From Clostridiales bacterium (GTDB lineage: Bacteria; Bacillota; Clostridia; Saccharofermentanales; Saccharofermentanaceae): a stretch of 52,550 bases of DNA. Position numbers and translations under genes: made by a program. Location: NCBI GenBank assembly GCA_017515465.1, contig JAFWFV010000056.1, forward strand, positions 1 through 52,550, given 5' to 3'. The notes below the pieces were generated by a model. That model worked only from the letters and a program-made list of their open reading frames with translations. It did no database searches and was not told the origin of the DNA. Position 1 is the stretch's first letter. The number at the start of each line of letters is the position of its first letter. Below, one piece after another: positions 18,143-25,379 of the stretch.

Positions 18143-19130
18143 TTTCCACATCAAGGACGGAACCGAATTTGTTGTCTTCGACATGGAATGGAACCAGCCC
18201 ATATATGGCAAGGAATATAACTTCGACGTTTCCTCCCTCACAGGCGAGATCATTGAGATCGGCGCCGTAAAGTATGTCTATGACAGCGGCATGCCGGTCA
18301 TGGCAGGCACTTTTTCCGTAAACATCAAGCCTGTCATGTACACCAAGCTCCACTATCACGTCAAGAAAGTCACGAACAAGACTAATCAGGACCTGGCAAA
18401 GGGCATACCTTTCGAGGAGGCATATGACAGGTTCCAGAAGTTCATGGGCGGTGCACAGATCCTGGTGGGCTGGGGAAACTCAGATCCCGCAATGCTCAAG
18501 CAGAACCTGAGGTTCTTCGACATGGACGATGACCTCCATGTGTTCTTCCTGGATCTGCAGCCTGTATTCTCACTTTTCGGAGGGGAGAGAGGCAAGCAGA
18601 GGAGCGTTGAATTCGCCGTTGACTACTATTCCATAGAAAAGACCGAAGGATTCCATTCCGCCACTGCCGATGCTATCTATACAGGCAGGATCTTCGAGAA
18701 GATATTCGAACATAACAAGACGGCCCAGGTGCTGTCTGCAGTATCCAGCTCCGCCGTTGATCCCGACATCGTCAGTGAATTTACTATGGTCGGCAGCGCC
18801 GTCAAGGACCAGTCCAGGGCGTTTGCCGGAACCAGGGCATTCTGGAAAAAGTGCCCCATATGTGGAAGTATATTTAATAATAAGATTCCATCGTTTAGGA
18901 TAAGGAAATCGGAATATGCTCTTCTGTACTGTCCCAACCATGGAGAGTTCTTTGCCAGGAGCAGGGTCAAGAAGAACAGGGACGGGGATTATTACGCCTC
19001 ATCAGTCCTCAGGCTCGCCACCCAGAATGACTACTATCTCGTAGCCTGCAAGAGGGAAGAATATGATAAATTCGGCGTCGAAGGCAAGCCCAAAGAAGAA
19101 AAAACAGATGATAGTGAACAAGGCTGTTAA
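18135..19130 (+). CDS. DEDDh 3'-5' exonuclease with C-terminal zinc ribbon
   Basis: 331 residues. N-terminal RNase T/DnaQ-type exonuclease fold: FDMEWNQ gives Asp16 and Glu18, GEIIEIGAVKY is the following strand, Asp117 lies in WGNSDPAMLKQNL, and His174 and Asp179 lie in HSATADAIYTGRIF, completing the DEDDh set. The C-terminal part (about 230-300) has CPICGSIF and YCPNHGEFF, a likely zinc ribbon that could bind nucleic acid. The substrate (DNA or RNA) is unknown; relatives include KapD-like nucleases. AGGAGG lies about 9 bases upstream of the ATG, which overlaps the preceding yfhO-like gene by 8 bases. Confidence 0.87.
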   Translation: MLNFHIKDGTEFVVFDMEWNQPIYGKEYNFDVSSLTGEIIEIGAVKYVYDSGMPVMAGTFSVNIKPVMYTKLHYHVKKVTNKTNQDLAKGIPFEEAYDRFQKFMGGAQILVGWGNSDPAMLKQNLRFFDMDDDLHVFFLDLQPVFSLFGGERGKQRSVEFAVDYYSIEKTEGFHSATADAIYTGRIFEKIFEHNKTAQVLSAVSSSAVDPDIVSEFTMVGSAVKDQSRAFAGTRAFWKKCPICGSIFNNKIPSFRIRKSEYALLYCPNHGEFFARSRVKKNRDGDYYASSVLRLATQNDYYLVACKREEYDKFGVEGKPKEEKTDDSEQGC

Positions 19131-19181
19131 CAAATTGTTCACAAATTATGCAAAAAAAGTTATTATTTTAGAAATCTTTTG

Positions 19182-19210
19182 TTGAAATTTGAACTGGGAT
19201 GCTTTACAAT
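19182..19210 (+). promoter_or_regulatory. Promoter of the large PilX-like prepilin gene
   Basis: TTGAAA (19182-19187), a 17-base spacer, then TACAAT (19205-19210). The spacer region contains the AAATTTGAA motif also found in two other prepilin promoters; CAAATT copies lie upstream near 19132-19148. Confidence 0.75.
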
Positions 19211-19263
19211 TAGCTCATAAATATAAATAGGCGAACTATACATACGAAGGGAAGGTACTTCAT

Positions 19264-21297
19264 ATGACAAGATTGAATAAGCAAAGCAGTAAGAAAGGTA
19301 TCATGCTTTTGCTGGTACTCTTGATCCTTGCTATGGCCATGATCTTCATCTCGGCTGCCCTGCTTCTCACGACTTCTACGAGAAACCGTCTGTATACCAA
19401 TACAGAACAGAGCCAGGCGAGACTTACTGTTACTTCAGCGTCTGAGGCTTTCTGGCAGGCACTGAACAGGCAGGAGATCCTCGACTCAACGTTAAAGACA
19501 TGGGCCGGAGCTCCCGGAACCGCGGGAACGGTTATCAATCTGACAGCTTCCCCTGCAGTTCCCGGCATGGCAGGTACTGCAGGCAACCGTACTACTGTCA
19601 CGGTCAAGGCTAAGACAGATGAACTGATCTGGGTCGACTTCGAGACTGAGATCGGTGCAGCAAAGGAAAATGTCCGCATGATCCTCAGAGTTCCTGAAGA
19701 TGAAACAGGAGATCCTCTGATGTCCACACCTTTCCATTTCGGTGGCGGTGATCATCTCCAGTTCAACAATATGGACTTCGGCGCCAATGCTCCTGCTGAT
19801 GCTGATGATAACTACCTTGTTCTCAACGGACCTGTGACGATGTCAAATACCAGAGCTGATGGACAGTGGTTCTCGTCTGCTGTATTCATCGGTAAGGACA
19901 GTGAGCATGCTGTAACATACAGCGGTAACGGCAGAAAGTTCAAGGGCGACATGATCTTCCTTGGTGATTATGCACAGTATTTGGCAACAACTAACGACTC
20001 AGGTGCAGCAGTAGAAGGAAACGTCATCTTCATCGGTAACAGCAGCACCAGCACGGCAAATGCATTTGCTAATGATGGCGGTATAGCGCAGGATTATAAT
20101 TACAAAAATTGGATTTTCCTTAACCGTGTTGCCAATGGTAGTGCTGTCAGCGGTAAGCTGAATTCTGTTTGGAATACTGCAAGTACGAGCGGAATAATGG
20201 CTGTAGTCACATCGTCAAATGGTACTGCTTATTCATGGACTTCAACAAATGCCAAGAATACGGGCTCATATACTCCCGCAACATGGGAAACTTCATACAA
20301 CAACAATACACGTTGGAATGACACTCTTAAGAATCAGCTTAAGAACTATATGAACGGCAGATACACCGATACAAAGGGTTTCTCTGATTCCTTCCCTACT
20401 ACCGAGAGTGCTTTAGAAACATTCGGTATCAAGGATGAAGCCCCCACCGGTGTAACACCTATGACGAGCAATAAGTTCATAGAAACCTATGAGTATGATA
20501 CTTATGGTGATACCATCCCCGCAGGTACATACGTTATTCAGGGCGGCAAACAGGTTTGGAATGATACTGCAGCTTCCGGATTCAAACGTGATGCAATACA
20601 GTATTTCTTCTTCGATGCTCAGAAAAAGTATACGATCTATTTCGGCAGCACTTATGAACTTCATGGCTGTGTATTCGTATTTGTCAATGGCACTAAGAAT
20701 ACTTCTAAGAACATCTATGAGGGAAAATCCAGTTACTTTGTTATGCTGCCCGGTGTAAACCTCTATACTGATGCATGTTCAAATGTTGATTCCGGAATCT
20801 ACAGCACAGGATTTGTATCAGCAAGTTGCCTGAGCTATAAAACAGCAGATGAATGCCACACTGCAATAGACGGAGCTACTACACTCAAGACGCTTGTTAA
20901 GTATAACGACAGTACCGGTAAGCCTGATTATTCCGGATCACCTGTTTACAATGGCAAGCAGCAGGATATGCTCTTCATCGTAGGTGTCAAGAATAATGAA
21001 TTCCGTATTGGCGGTCTTGGAAGTGCCGACGCTGACGGTACTGCCGGCAAGGCAATTATCGAAGCAAATATCGGTCTGTATAATCCTGATAAATCCACGA
21101 CTCAGTCGACTATCCGCTGGTATCATAACGTCAACTACGTATACGGCAGACTTGAAGCTAACAACTTCTTCATCAAGAACAACTCCAATAACTGTACGAT
21201 CCCGTACCCCGCTAATCCGGGCCTCGGAGCAAACCTGACTGATGAGAATGTTGAAACGAGATTCTCGATCGTTGATATCATCTACTACTACAACTGA
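19264..21297 (+). CDS. Large PilX-like prepilin / pilus-associated surface protein
   Basis: 677 residues. The N-terminus is a prepilin signal: short basic head, cleavage site SSKKG-I (Gly12), then a hydrophobic helix (about 13-36). The glutamate normally at mature position 5 is absent, as in PilX/ComGG-type minor pilins. Residues about 78-107 are rich in Gly, Pro, Ala and Thr (GAPGTAGTV, PAVPGMAGTAG). The rest is a long beta-rich domain full of Asn, Thr and Tyr, resembling surface adhesins. Likely a minor pilin or tip adhesin processed by the prepilin peptidase encoded nearby. GGGAAGG is about 9 bases before the ATG. Transcribed alone, with its own promoter and terminator. Confidence 0.75.
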   Translation: MTRLNKQSSKKGIMLLLVLLILAMAMIFISAALLLTTSTRNRLYTNTEQSQARLTVTSASEAFWQALNRQEILDSTLKTWAGAPGTAGTVINLTASPAVPGMAGTAGNRTTVTVKAKTDELIWVDFETEIGAAKENVRMILRVPEDETGDPLMSTPFHFGGGDHLQFNNMDFGANAPADADDNYLVLNGPVTMSNTRADGQWFSSAVFIGKDSEHAVTYSGNGRKFKGDMIFLGDYAQYLATTNDSGAAVEGNVIFIGNSSTSTANAFANDGGIAQDYNYKNWIFLNRVANGSAVSGKLNSVWNTASTSGIMAVVTSSNGTAYSWTSTNAKNTGSYTPATWETSYNNNTRWNDTLKNQLKNYMNGRYTDTKGFSDSFPTTESALETFGIKDEAPTGVTPMTSNKFIETYEYDTYGDTIPAGTYVIQGGKQVWNDTAASGFKRDAIQYFFFDAQKKYTIYFGSTYELHGCVFVFVNGTKNTSKNIYEGKSSYFVMLPGVNLYTDACSNVDSGIYSTGFVSASCLSYKTADECHTAIDGATTLKTLVKYNDSTGKPDYSGSPVYNGKQQDMLFIVGVKNNEFRIGGLGSADADGTAGKAIIEANIGLYNPDKSTTQSTIRWYHNVNYVYGRLEANNFFIKNNSNNCTIPYPANPGLGANLTDENVETRFSIVDIIYYYN

Positions 21298-21323
21298 TAT
21301 CAGCTGACACGGCAGTGAACAAT

Positions 21324-21354
21324 AAAGACGCCTTCAACTGAAGGCGTCTTTTCT
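21324..21354. terminator. Bidirectional intrinsic terminator
   Basis: AAGACGCCTTC pairs with GAAGGCGTCTT around an AACT loop (21325-21350). A T-run on the plus side and A-rich sequence before it let it serve both the pilin gene and the convergent minus-strand cluster. Confidence 0.88.
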
Positions 21355-21377
21355 TATCTTGTTTCAATTGAGTGATC

Positions 21378-21791
21378 TTATTCGATCACGATCAGATGAT
21401 CTGCCCCGATCACTTCAGACATAAACTCAGCTGTAGTGACCGCCTTAACATATTCCGGAGCAGCAATGCCATACACCTCCAGGCTTTCAGAACATACCAA
21501 GGGTGTCAGTTCCAACTGGTCTGCAAGATCCTTGACATATGAAAAGCAGTCGTTATCCCCGGACAGGATCTTTACCCCGGAATCCACGATCAATATTCCT
21601 GAAATGCAAGCGTTTCCTTCCAGACCTTCCAGCATGGTCTTCATGAGCGATCTGCCGTGATCTGAATCTGAAGAATAGTAGTCATGCTTTATCAGGACAG
21701 TTACGGATCTGCTGTCATCATCGAGCATCAGTTCATATTCTTCATCAACTTCGAAAGCCAGTTCACTTTTTGTTTGGGGATTGTTTTTCAT
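21378..21791 (-). CDS. DsrE/YedF-like small protein
   Basis: 137 residues from the ATG at 21791, chosen because AGGAG lies 8 bases upstream; an in-frame ATG 24 bases earlier has no such site. The sequence follows the DsrE-like C-terminal domain of YedF (selenium-metabolism-linked sulfurtransferase-like proteins): GRSLMKTMLEGL, ILIVDSGVKILSG, then a Cys-bearing segment PLVCSESLEVYGI and AVTTAEFMSEVIGADHLIVI. YedF usually has an N-terminal TusA domain, which is missing here. Enzymatic activity is unknown. The gene starts inside the preceding DUF6062 gene (29-base overlap), which suggests linked expression. Confidence 0.72.
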   Translation of the reverse strand: MKNNPQTKSELAFEVDEEYELMLDDDSRSVTVLIKHDYYSSDSDHGRSLMKTMLEGLEGNACISGILIVDSGVKILSGDNDCFSYVKDLADQLELTPLVCSESLEVYGIAAPEYVKAVTTAEFMSEVIGADHLIVIE

Positions 21792-22527
21792 CGAAATCAC
21801 TCCTGTCTGCTGCAAGGAATCTCATGGATCTCTGCAATGCGTTCTTGGAATTGCCCCATGGCTTGTCATTGTTCCTGTAATCGAACTTTAGAGTGAACCA
21901 TTCGACATCGTTGATGAGAGGTTCGAAATATTTCTTATCGTTCTCATATAGTGCAGAAACAAAATCTGCCGCATCGTTCTGAGAGAGTTTGGCAGCTTCC
22001 CTCAGGAGCATGGCAGTGTGGGGTAGACAGTGAGATCTGGCATTTATGAACTTATCCCTGAATTCACTGTCGTGTTTGAACATATAGGTTATTACTCCCA
22101 GGTAATGTCCCATTGATGTGTTGATCTTGTCACAGATGGGACAGAGCCCGATCCTGGCATCGATCTTGTCTGCTGCTTCGTTGAGCTTTGACTTATAGTC
22201 ACCGCTCCTGCCCTTGAACAGGGATGCCTTGCCGGGGATAGCGCTCTCGATGCTCCTGGATATATCCTCATTTACATCCTTCAGATGTGTGTGGAGCATC
22301 AGGCCCAGGCCGAGCCTGTTAGCTTCCCTCCTGTTGAGCTTGCCCCAGTGCTCGGGGCAGAAGCCTGTCCTGTTAGTAAGCTTCCTGTTATCAGGTTCCA
22401 TCAGAGATGGACCCAGGTAGTAATCGAGTTCGTTGGTTTCGGCTTTGTTGTACAGGAAGCACAGCGGGCAGTCGCAATCTGCTGCATATGCATCGTTAAC
22501 GGGTATCATGTAGATCTTTTCCATCAT
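21763..22527 (-). CDS. DUF6062 family protein with duplicated C-x2-C / C-x2-H metal-binding modules
   Basis: 254 residues. N-terminal KIYMIPVNDAYAADCDCPLC and the overall length match DUF6062, a clostridial family of unknown function. Two similar modules are visible: C20-x2-C23 with C57-x2-H60 (GFCPEHW), and C129-x2-C132 (LCPICDKI) with C167-x2-H170 (HCLPH). Each looks like one zinc site, so the protein may have arisen by internal duplication. No membrane segment. The start overlaps the preceding gene's stop (ATGA at 22524-22527); the second ATG, at 22524, has the better spacing from GGAGG. Confidence 0.78.
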   Translation of the reverse strand: MMEKIYMIPVNDAYAADCDCPLCFLYNKAETNELDYYLGPSLMEPDNRKLTNRTGFCPEHWGKLNRREANRLGLGLMLHTHLKDVNEDISRSIESAIPGKASLFKGRSGDYKSKLNEAADKIDARIGLCPICDKINTSMGHYLGVITYMFKHDSEFRDKFINARSHCLPHTAMLLREAAKLSQNDAADFVSALYENDKKYFEPLINDVEWFTLKFDYRNNDKPWGNSKNALQRSMRFLAADRSDFDEKQSPNKK

Positions 22528-23546
22528 CTGCCTCCTGAATGGATGAGCCTGTCGGCTTTGATGTTGACTTCAGTTATGGTTATGGAAGTGAATTCCTCTA
22601 CTGCGGCACCGACTCTCTGTTGGGCTTCAGACAGCACCTTCTGGGAGTCGAATCCGTAATACAGCGATATGTTGATGGTTATGGCAACACCATATGTCTT
22701 CTTCTCGCTGCGGAAGTATGTAACTTCGGCAATGCCGGGAATGTCCTTTACTACTATCTTGATCAGATCCAGCAGGGCTTCGTCAGATATGGAGTAGGAT
22801 CCCAGTGATGAGAATGTGGGCCTTACGACCGTTCTTTCTGATTCCGGAGCTACGGGAGCTATGCCTCTTTCCCTGTCCATCCTCTGCCTTAATATGCTGA
22901 ATGGATCGGAGAAATATCCGGAGAACTCGTGTTTAATCTCCATGCTGGGGACGGGAATGGTATGCATACCCTCGGACAGCCTGGTGTTTCTGGCCAGACG
23001 TCTTTCCTCCTCAGTCGAAACATCCTCGATCCTGATGAGCATCGAAGGCTGGTTGAGCCAGAGGTTATTGCAGATCTTCTCCAGCATCGAATCGGATGTT
23101 CCCAGGATCATGAGAGCTTTGGGCATGTTCTCCACCAGGGCTCTTCTCATGACAGCCGACCTGGTGGGATCCACGAAGATCGCCTGTCTGACGGATTCTA
23201 TCTTGGTGGGGGCTTTCTTTGCAGATGTTCCCGCAACGATGCGGCTTCCGTTGATGAGCAGGCCGTCATCTATTATGTAGTAGATGTCGTTCTCTCCTGC
23301 AACCTTGATCGCCCTGGTACTCTTGCCTGTTCCGGACTGACCTACAAAGGCGACCACCGCAATATTTGATAATGCCTCCCTGGTGAGCTGTTCGCTGGCC
23401 AGTATCTTATCGGCATTATGTTCGATGTCATTTGTTATGGCAGACGGTGAAGGGCTCCTGTCAAAACGGCGCAGAGTATCCCGCAACTCAGGAAAAAGAG
23501 TACGTCTTACTTCATTGCCTGACATGTCGCCCGGAGTATTAGCCAT
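22524..23546 (-). CDS. P-loop NTPase fused to an Asp23/Gls24 domain
   Basis: 340 residues. The N-terminal two-thirds contain a Walker A motif GQSGTGKST (residues 69-77), possible nucleoside-kinase-like hydrophobic strands (AVVAFVG, IYYIIDDGLLI, ALMILGTSDSMLEKI) and a basic middle. The last 90 residues (SYSISDEALLDLIKIVVKDIPGIAEVTYF ... VGAAVEEFTSITITEVNIKADRL) match the Asp23/Gls24 (DUF322) envelope-stress fold. Gls24 proteins in Bacillota often sit at the membrane or near the wall and respond to envelope stress. The fusion suggests an NTP-driven switch or anchor. Starts just upstream of the DUF6062 gene and overlaps it by 4 bases. Confidence 0.75.
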   Translation of the reverse strand: MANTPGDMSGNEVRRTLFPELRDTLRRFDRSPSPSAITNDIEHNADKILASEQLTREALSNIAVVAFVGQSGTGKSTRAIKVAGENDIYYIIDDGLLINGSRIVAGTSAKKAPTKIESVRQAIFVDPTRSAVMRRALVENMPKALMILGTSDSMLEKICNNLWLNQPSMLIRIEDVSTEEERRLARNTRLSEGMHTIPVPSMEIKHEFSGYFSDPFSILRQRMDRERGIAPVAPESERTVVRPTFSSLGSYSISDEALLDLIKIVVKDIPGIAEVTYFRSEKKTYGVAITINISLYYGFDSQKVLSEAQQRVGAAVEEFTSITITEVNIKADRLIHSGGR

Positions 23547-23563
23547 ATAAACAACCCTGGAGA

Positions 23564-24289
23564 TCAGTTATCCCAGCTGTGGAAATAATCCTGGATATCC
23601 TCGTTCTCTTCCATCATGTCGAACATCTTCTCGAGAGCGGCGATGGTATTCTCATCCGTTACGGTAGTGAGGGTAGTTGCAACCGGTCCGAGGCTGGAAT
23701 CAACGAAAGTATATCCTTTCGCCTCGAGGGCTTCCTTGACTGAATAGTATGAATCGGGATCCGTGGTGATCTCGTAGTATTCTTCCTCGGGATCGAAATC
23801 TGCTGCTCCGCAGTCTAAACTGTCCATCATGACCTGATCCTCATCCTCGAAATCCTCGCGGGAGATGAGGATGCTTCCCTTTTCCTCAAAGAGGAAGGAA
23901 ACGCTGCCGGAAACACCCATGTTTCCGCCGTTCTTGTCGAATATGTGCCTCAGGTCTGCAGCAGTCCTGTTGCGGTTGTTGGTGAGGGTCTTTACCATGA
24001 CGGCAACTCCGCCGGGACCGTAACCCTCATAGGTGATCTCCTCGTAGTCATCGCCTTCTCCTGCTCCTGCAGCCTTCTTGATGGCTCTGTTGATATTGTC
24101 ATTGGGCATGTTGGCAGCCTTTGCCTTGGATATAACGTCCTTGAGCCTGGAATTGCCGTCCGGGTCAGGGCCTCCTGCCTTGACGGCTACCGCTATCTCC
24201 TTGGCGATCTTTGTAAAGATCGTGCCCTTAACTGCATCTGATGCTTCCTTCTTCCTCTTGATATTGCTCCATTTGGAGTGACCTGACAT
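23564..24289 (-). CDS. yebC: YebC/PmpR family protein
   Basis: 241 residues, the normal size. Starts MSGHSKWSNIKRKKEASDA and has NMPNDNINRAIKKAAG and YEGYGPGGVAVMVKTLTNNRNRTAADLRHIF, the signature stretches of the family. YebC proteins act as transcription regulators and, in recent work, as factors aiding translation of difficult proline motifs. GGAGG lies 7 bases before the ATG. It stands between the prepilin peptidase gene (upstream) and the P-loop/Gls24 gene, all on the minus strand and closely spaced, so they probably share a transcript. Confidence 0.96.
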   Translation of the reverse strand: MSGHSKWSNIKRKKEASDAVKGTIFTKIAKEIAVAVKAGGPDPDGNSRLKDVISKAKAANMPNDNINRAIKKAAGAGEGDDYEEITYEGYGPGGVAVMVKTLTNNRNRTAADLRHIFDKNGGNMGVSGSVSFLFEEKGSILISREDFEDEDQVMMDSLDCGAADFDPEEEYYEITTDPDSYYSVKEALEAKGYTFVDSSLGPVATTLTTVTDENTIAALEKMFDMMEENEDIQDYFHSWDN

Positions 24290-24304
24290 AAATAAACCTC
24301 CTGA

Positions 24305-25141
24305 TCAAATGATTCCGATTAGTCTTAATACCGTATGAACAAGGCATACTGCCATCAGGAAAACGACGGCAATTATCCCTGAATACTTATCTTTTGACGT
24401 GCCCTTGAGCAATGCACGCATTACACCGTAGAGAAGGGAGAATATGCTTATCTGAATGATGTTGCTCCCGAAGAAATAGAACAGCCCGTAAGAAGGGATC
24501 GTCGTAATGGTCAGATCCATGAACAGGTCATCCGCGGTATATTTCTTTTTTAATACGAGACACAGGATAAGAGCAACTGCTATTGGGCATCCGGCTGAGA
24601 GTACTGATAACAGGATCTGTGTAAGGACGGAAGAAGTTTCCACGGGGAAGATAAAGGGGAGAGCAACTGCGGCGGCCTTGAGGATCAGCGAGCAGACGGC
24701 AGGTCCGGCAAAGCCCTTTCCTGTATCATAGTAGATCATCATGGCAGATACGGCACAGGACATTGCGATGCAGTAAACTGCCGAATAAAGGATGTAGAGA
24801 GTCTGGACATTGTATCCCGGCATGATGAGCGCCAGTGCCGCATATCTGAAAGACCCCAGAGCGGCCAGCAGGAATACCACACCGTTAAAACTCTCTATCT
24901 TGGTATATCTGGAAGCGATGGGAGCCCCGCAGTATCTGCATTTGCCCTTAAGGGTTGCCCATGAGATTATCGGTATCAGATCCTTGGCTGCCAGGTTGTG
25001 GCCGCATGTCATGCACATGGAGTGACCCTTTACTATCGTGCGTCCTGCGGGGACCCTGTATATAACGACGTTAAGAAAACTGCCTATTACGATCCCGAAC
25101 AAAGTGGACGTTATGATGTAATAGATGCCGACAAAATCCAA
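24305..25141 (-). CDS. pilD: Prepilin peptidase (A24 family), altered second active-site motif
   Basis: 278 residues, a polytopic membrane protease with about eight spans. It cleaves prepilin leader peptides after the conserved glycine and usually methylates the new N-terminus. The N-terminal domain has GSFLNVVIYRVP and the zinc-type pairs C43-x2-C46 and C68-x2-C71. The first active-site Asp is probably Asp139 (IYYDTGKGFAG). The usual second motif GxGD is here YTADDLF (Asp204 and Asp205), with both glycines gone. It is likely still active since six prepilins are encoded in the window region, but the substitution is notable. The start is TTG at 25141, with GGAGG 9 bases upstream. Confidence 0.88.
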   Translation of the reverse strand: MDFVGIYYIITSTLFGIVIGSFLNVVIYRVPAGRTIVKGHSMCMTCGHNLAAKDLIPIISWATLKGKCRYCGAPIASRYTKIESFNGVVFLLAALGSFRYAALALIMPGYNVQTLYILYSAVYCIAMSCAVSAMMIYYDTGKGFAGPAVCSLILKAAAVALPFIFPVETSSVLTQILLSVLSAGCPIAVALILCLVLKKKYTADDLFMDLTITTIPSYGLFYFFGSNIIQISIFSLLYGVMRALLKGTSKDKYSGIIAVVFLMAVCLVHTVLRLIGII

Positions 25142-25206
25142 TGACAGATACCTCCGTAAACTAACAGTAATATAACATAAACAGGTTTTTATTAAAATAC
25201 ACTAAT

Positions 25207-25235
25207 TTGTCACGGGTTTAATGGTCAGATATCAT
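25207..25235 (+). promoter_or_regulatory. Promoter of the pilBTCMNO operon
   Basis: TTGTCA (25207-25212), a 17-base spacer, then TATCAT (25230-25235). Would give a leader of about 138 bases before pilB. Other AT-rich boxes nearby give worse spacing. Confidence 0.5.
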
Positions 25236-25241
25236 AAATTT

Positions 25242-25379
25242 ACTTGTAATATGTGTCATTTTGTTATATAGTTTGATAAATATTAGGCTCATTTACTGTG
25301 CATAGGTGTCCCTATCTGTACTCCTATGGTCTATAAATGTCTTAATATAAATAAGCTAGGCCTTTAATCAGGAGGAAGT
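25242..25379 (+). promoter_or_regulatory. pilB leader with alternative short inverted repeats
   Basis: CATAGG (25301-25306) can pair either with CCTAT at 25311-25315 (loop TGTC) or with CCTATG at 25323-25328. No known riboswitch class is recognised; function unknown. The pilB ribosome binding site AGGAGG (about 25370) lies at the end. Confidence 0.3.

Noticed and set aside
25142..25379. Cyclic-di-GMP riboswitch before pilB
   Set aside because: The conserved motifs of the known c-di-GMP riboswitch classes are not present.
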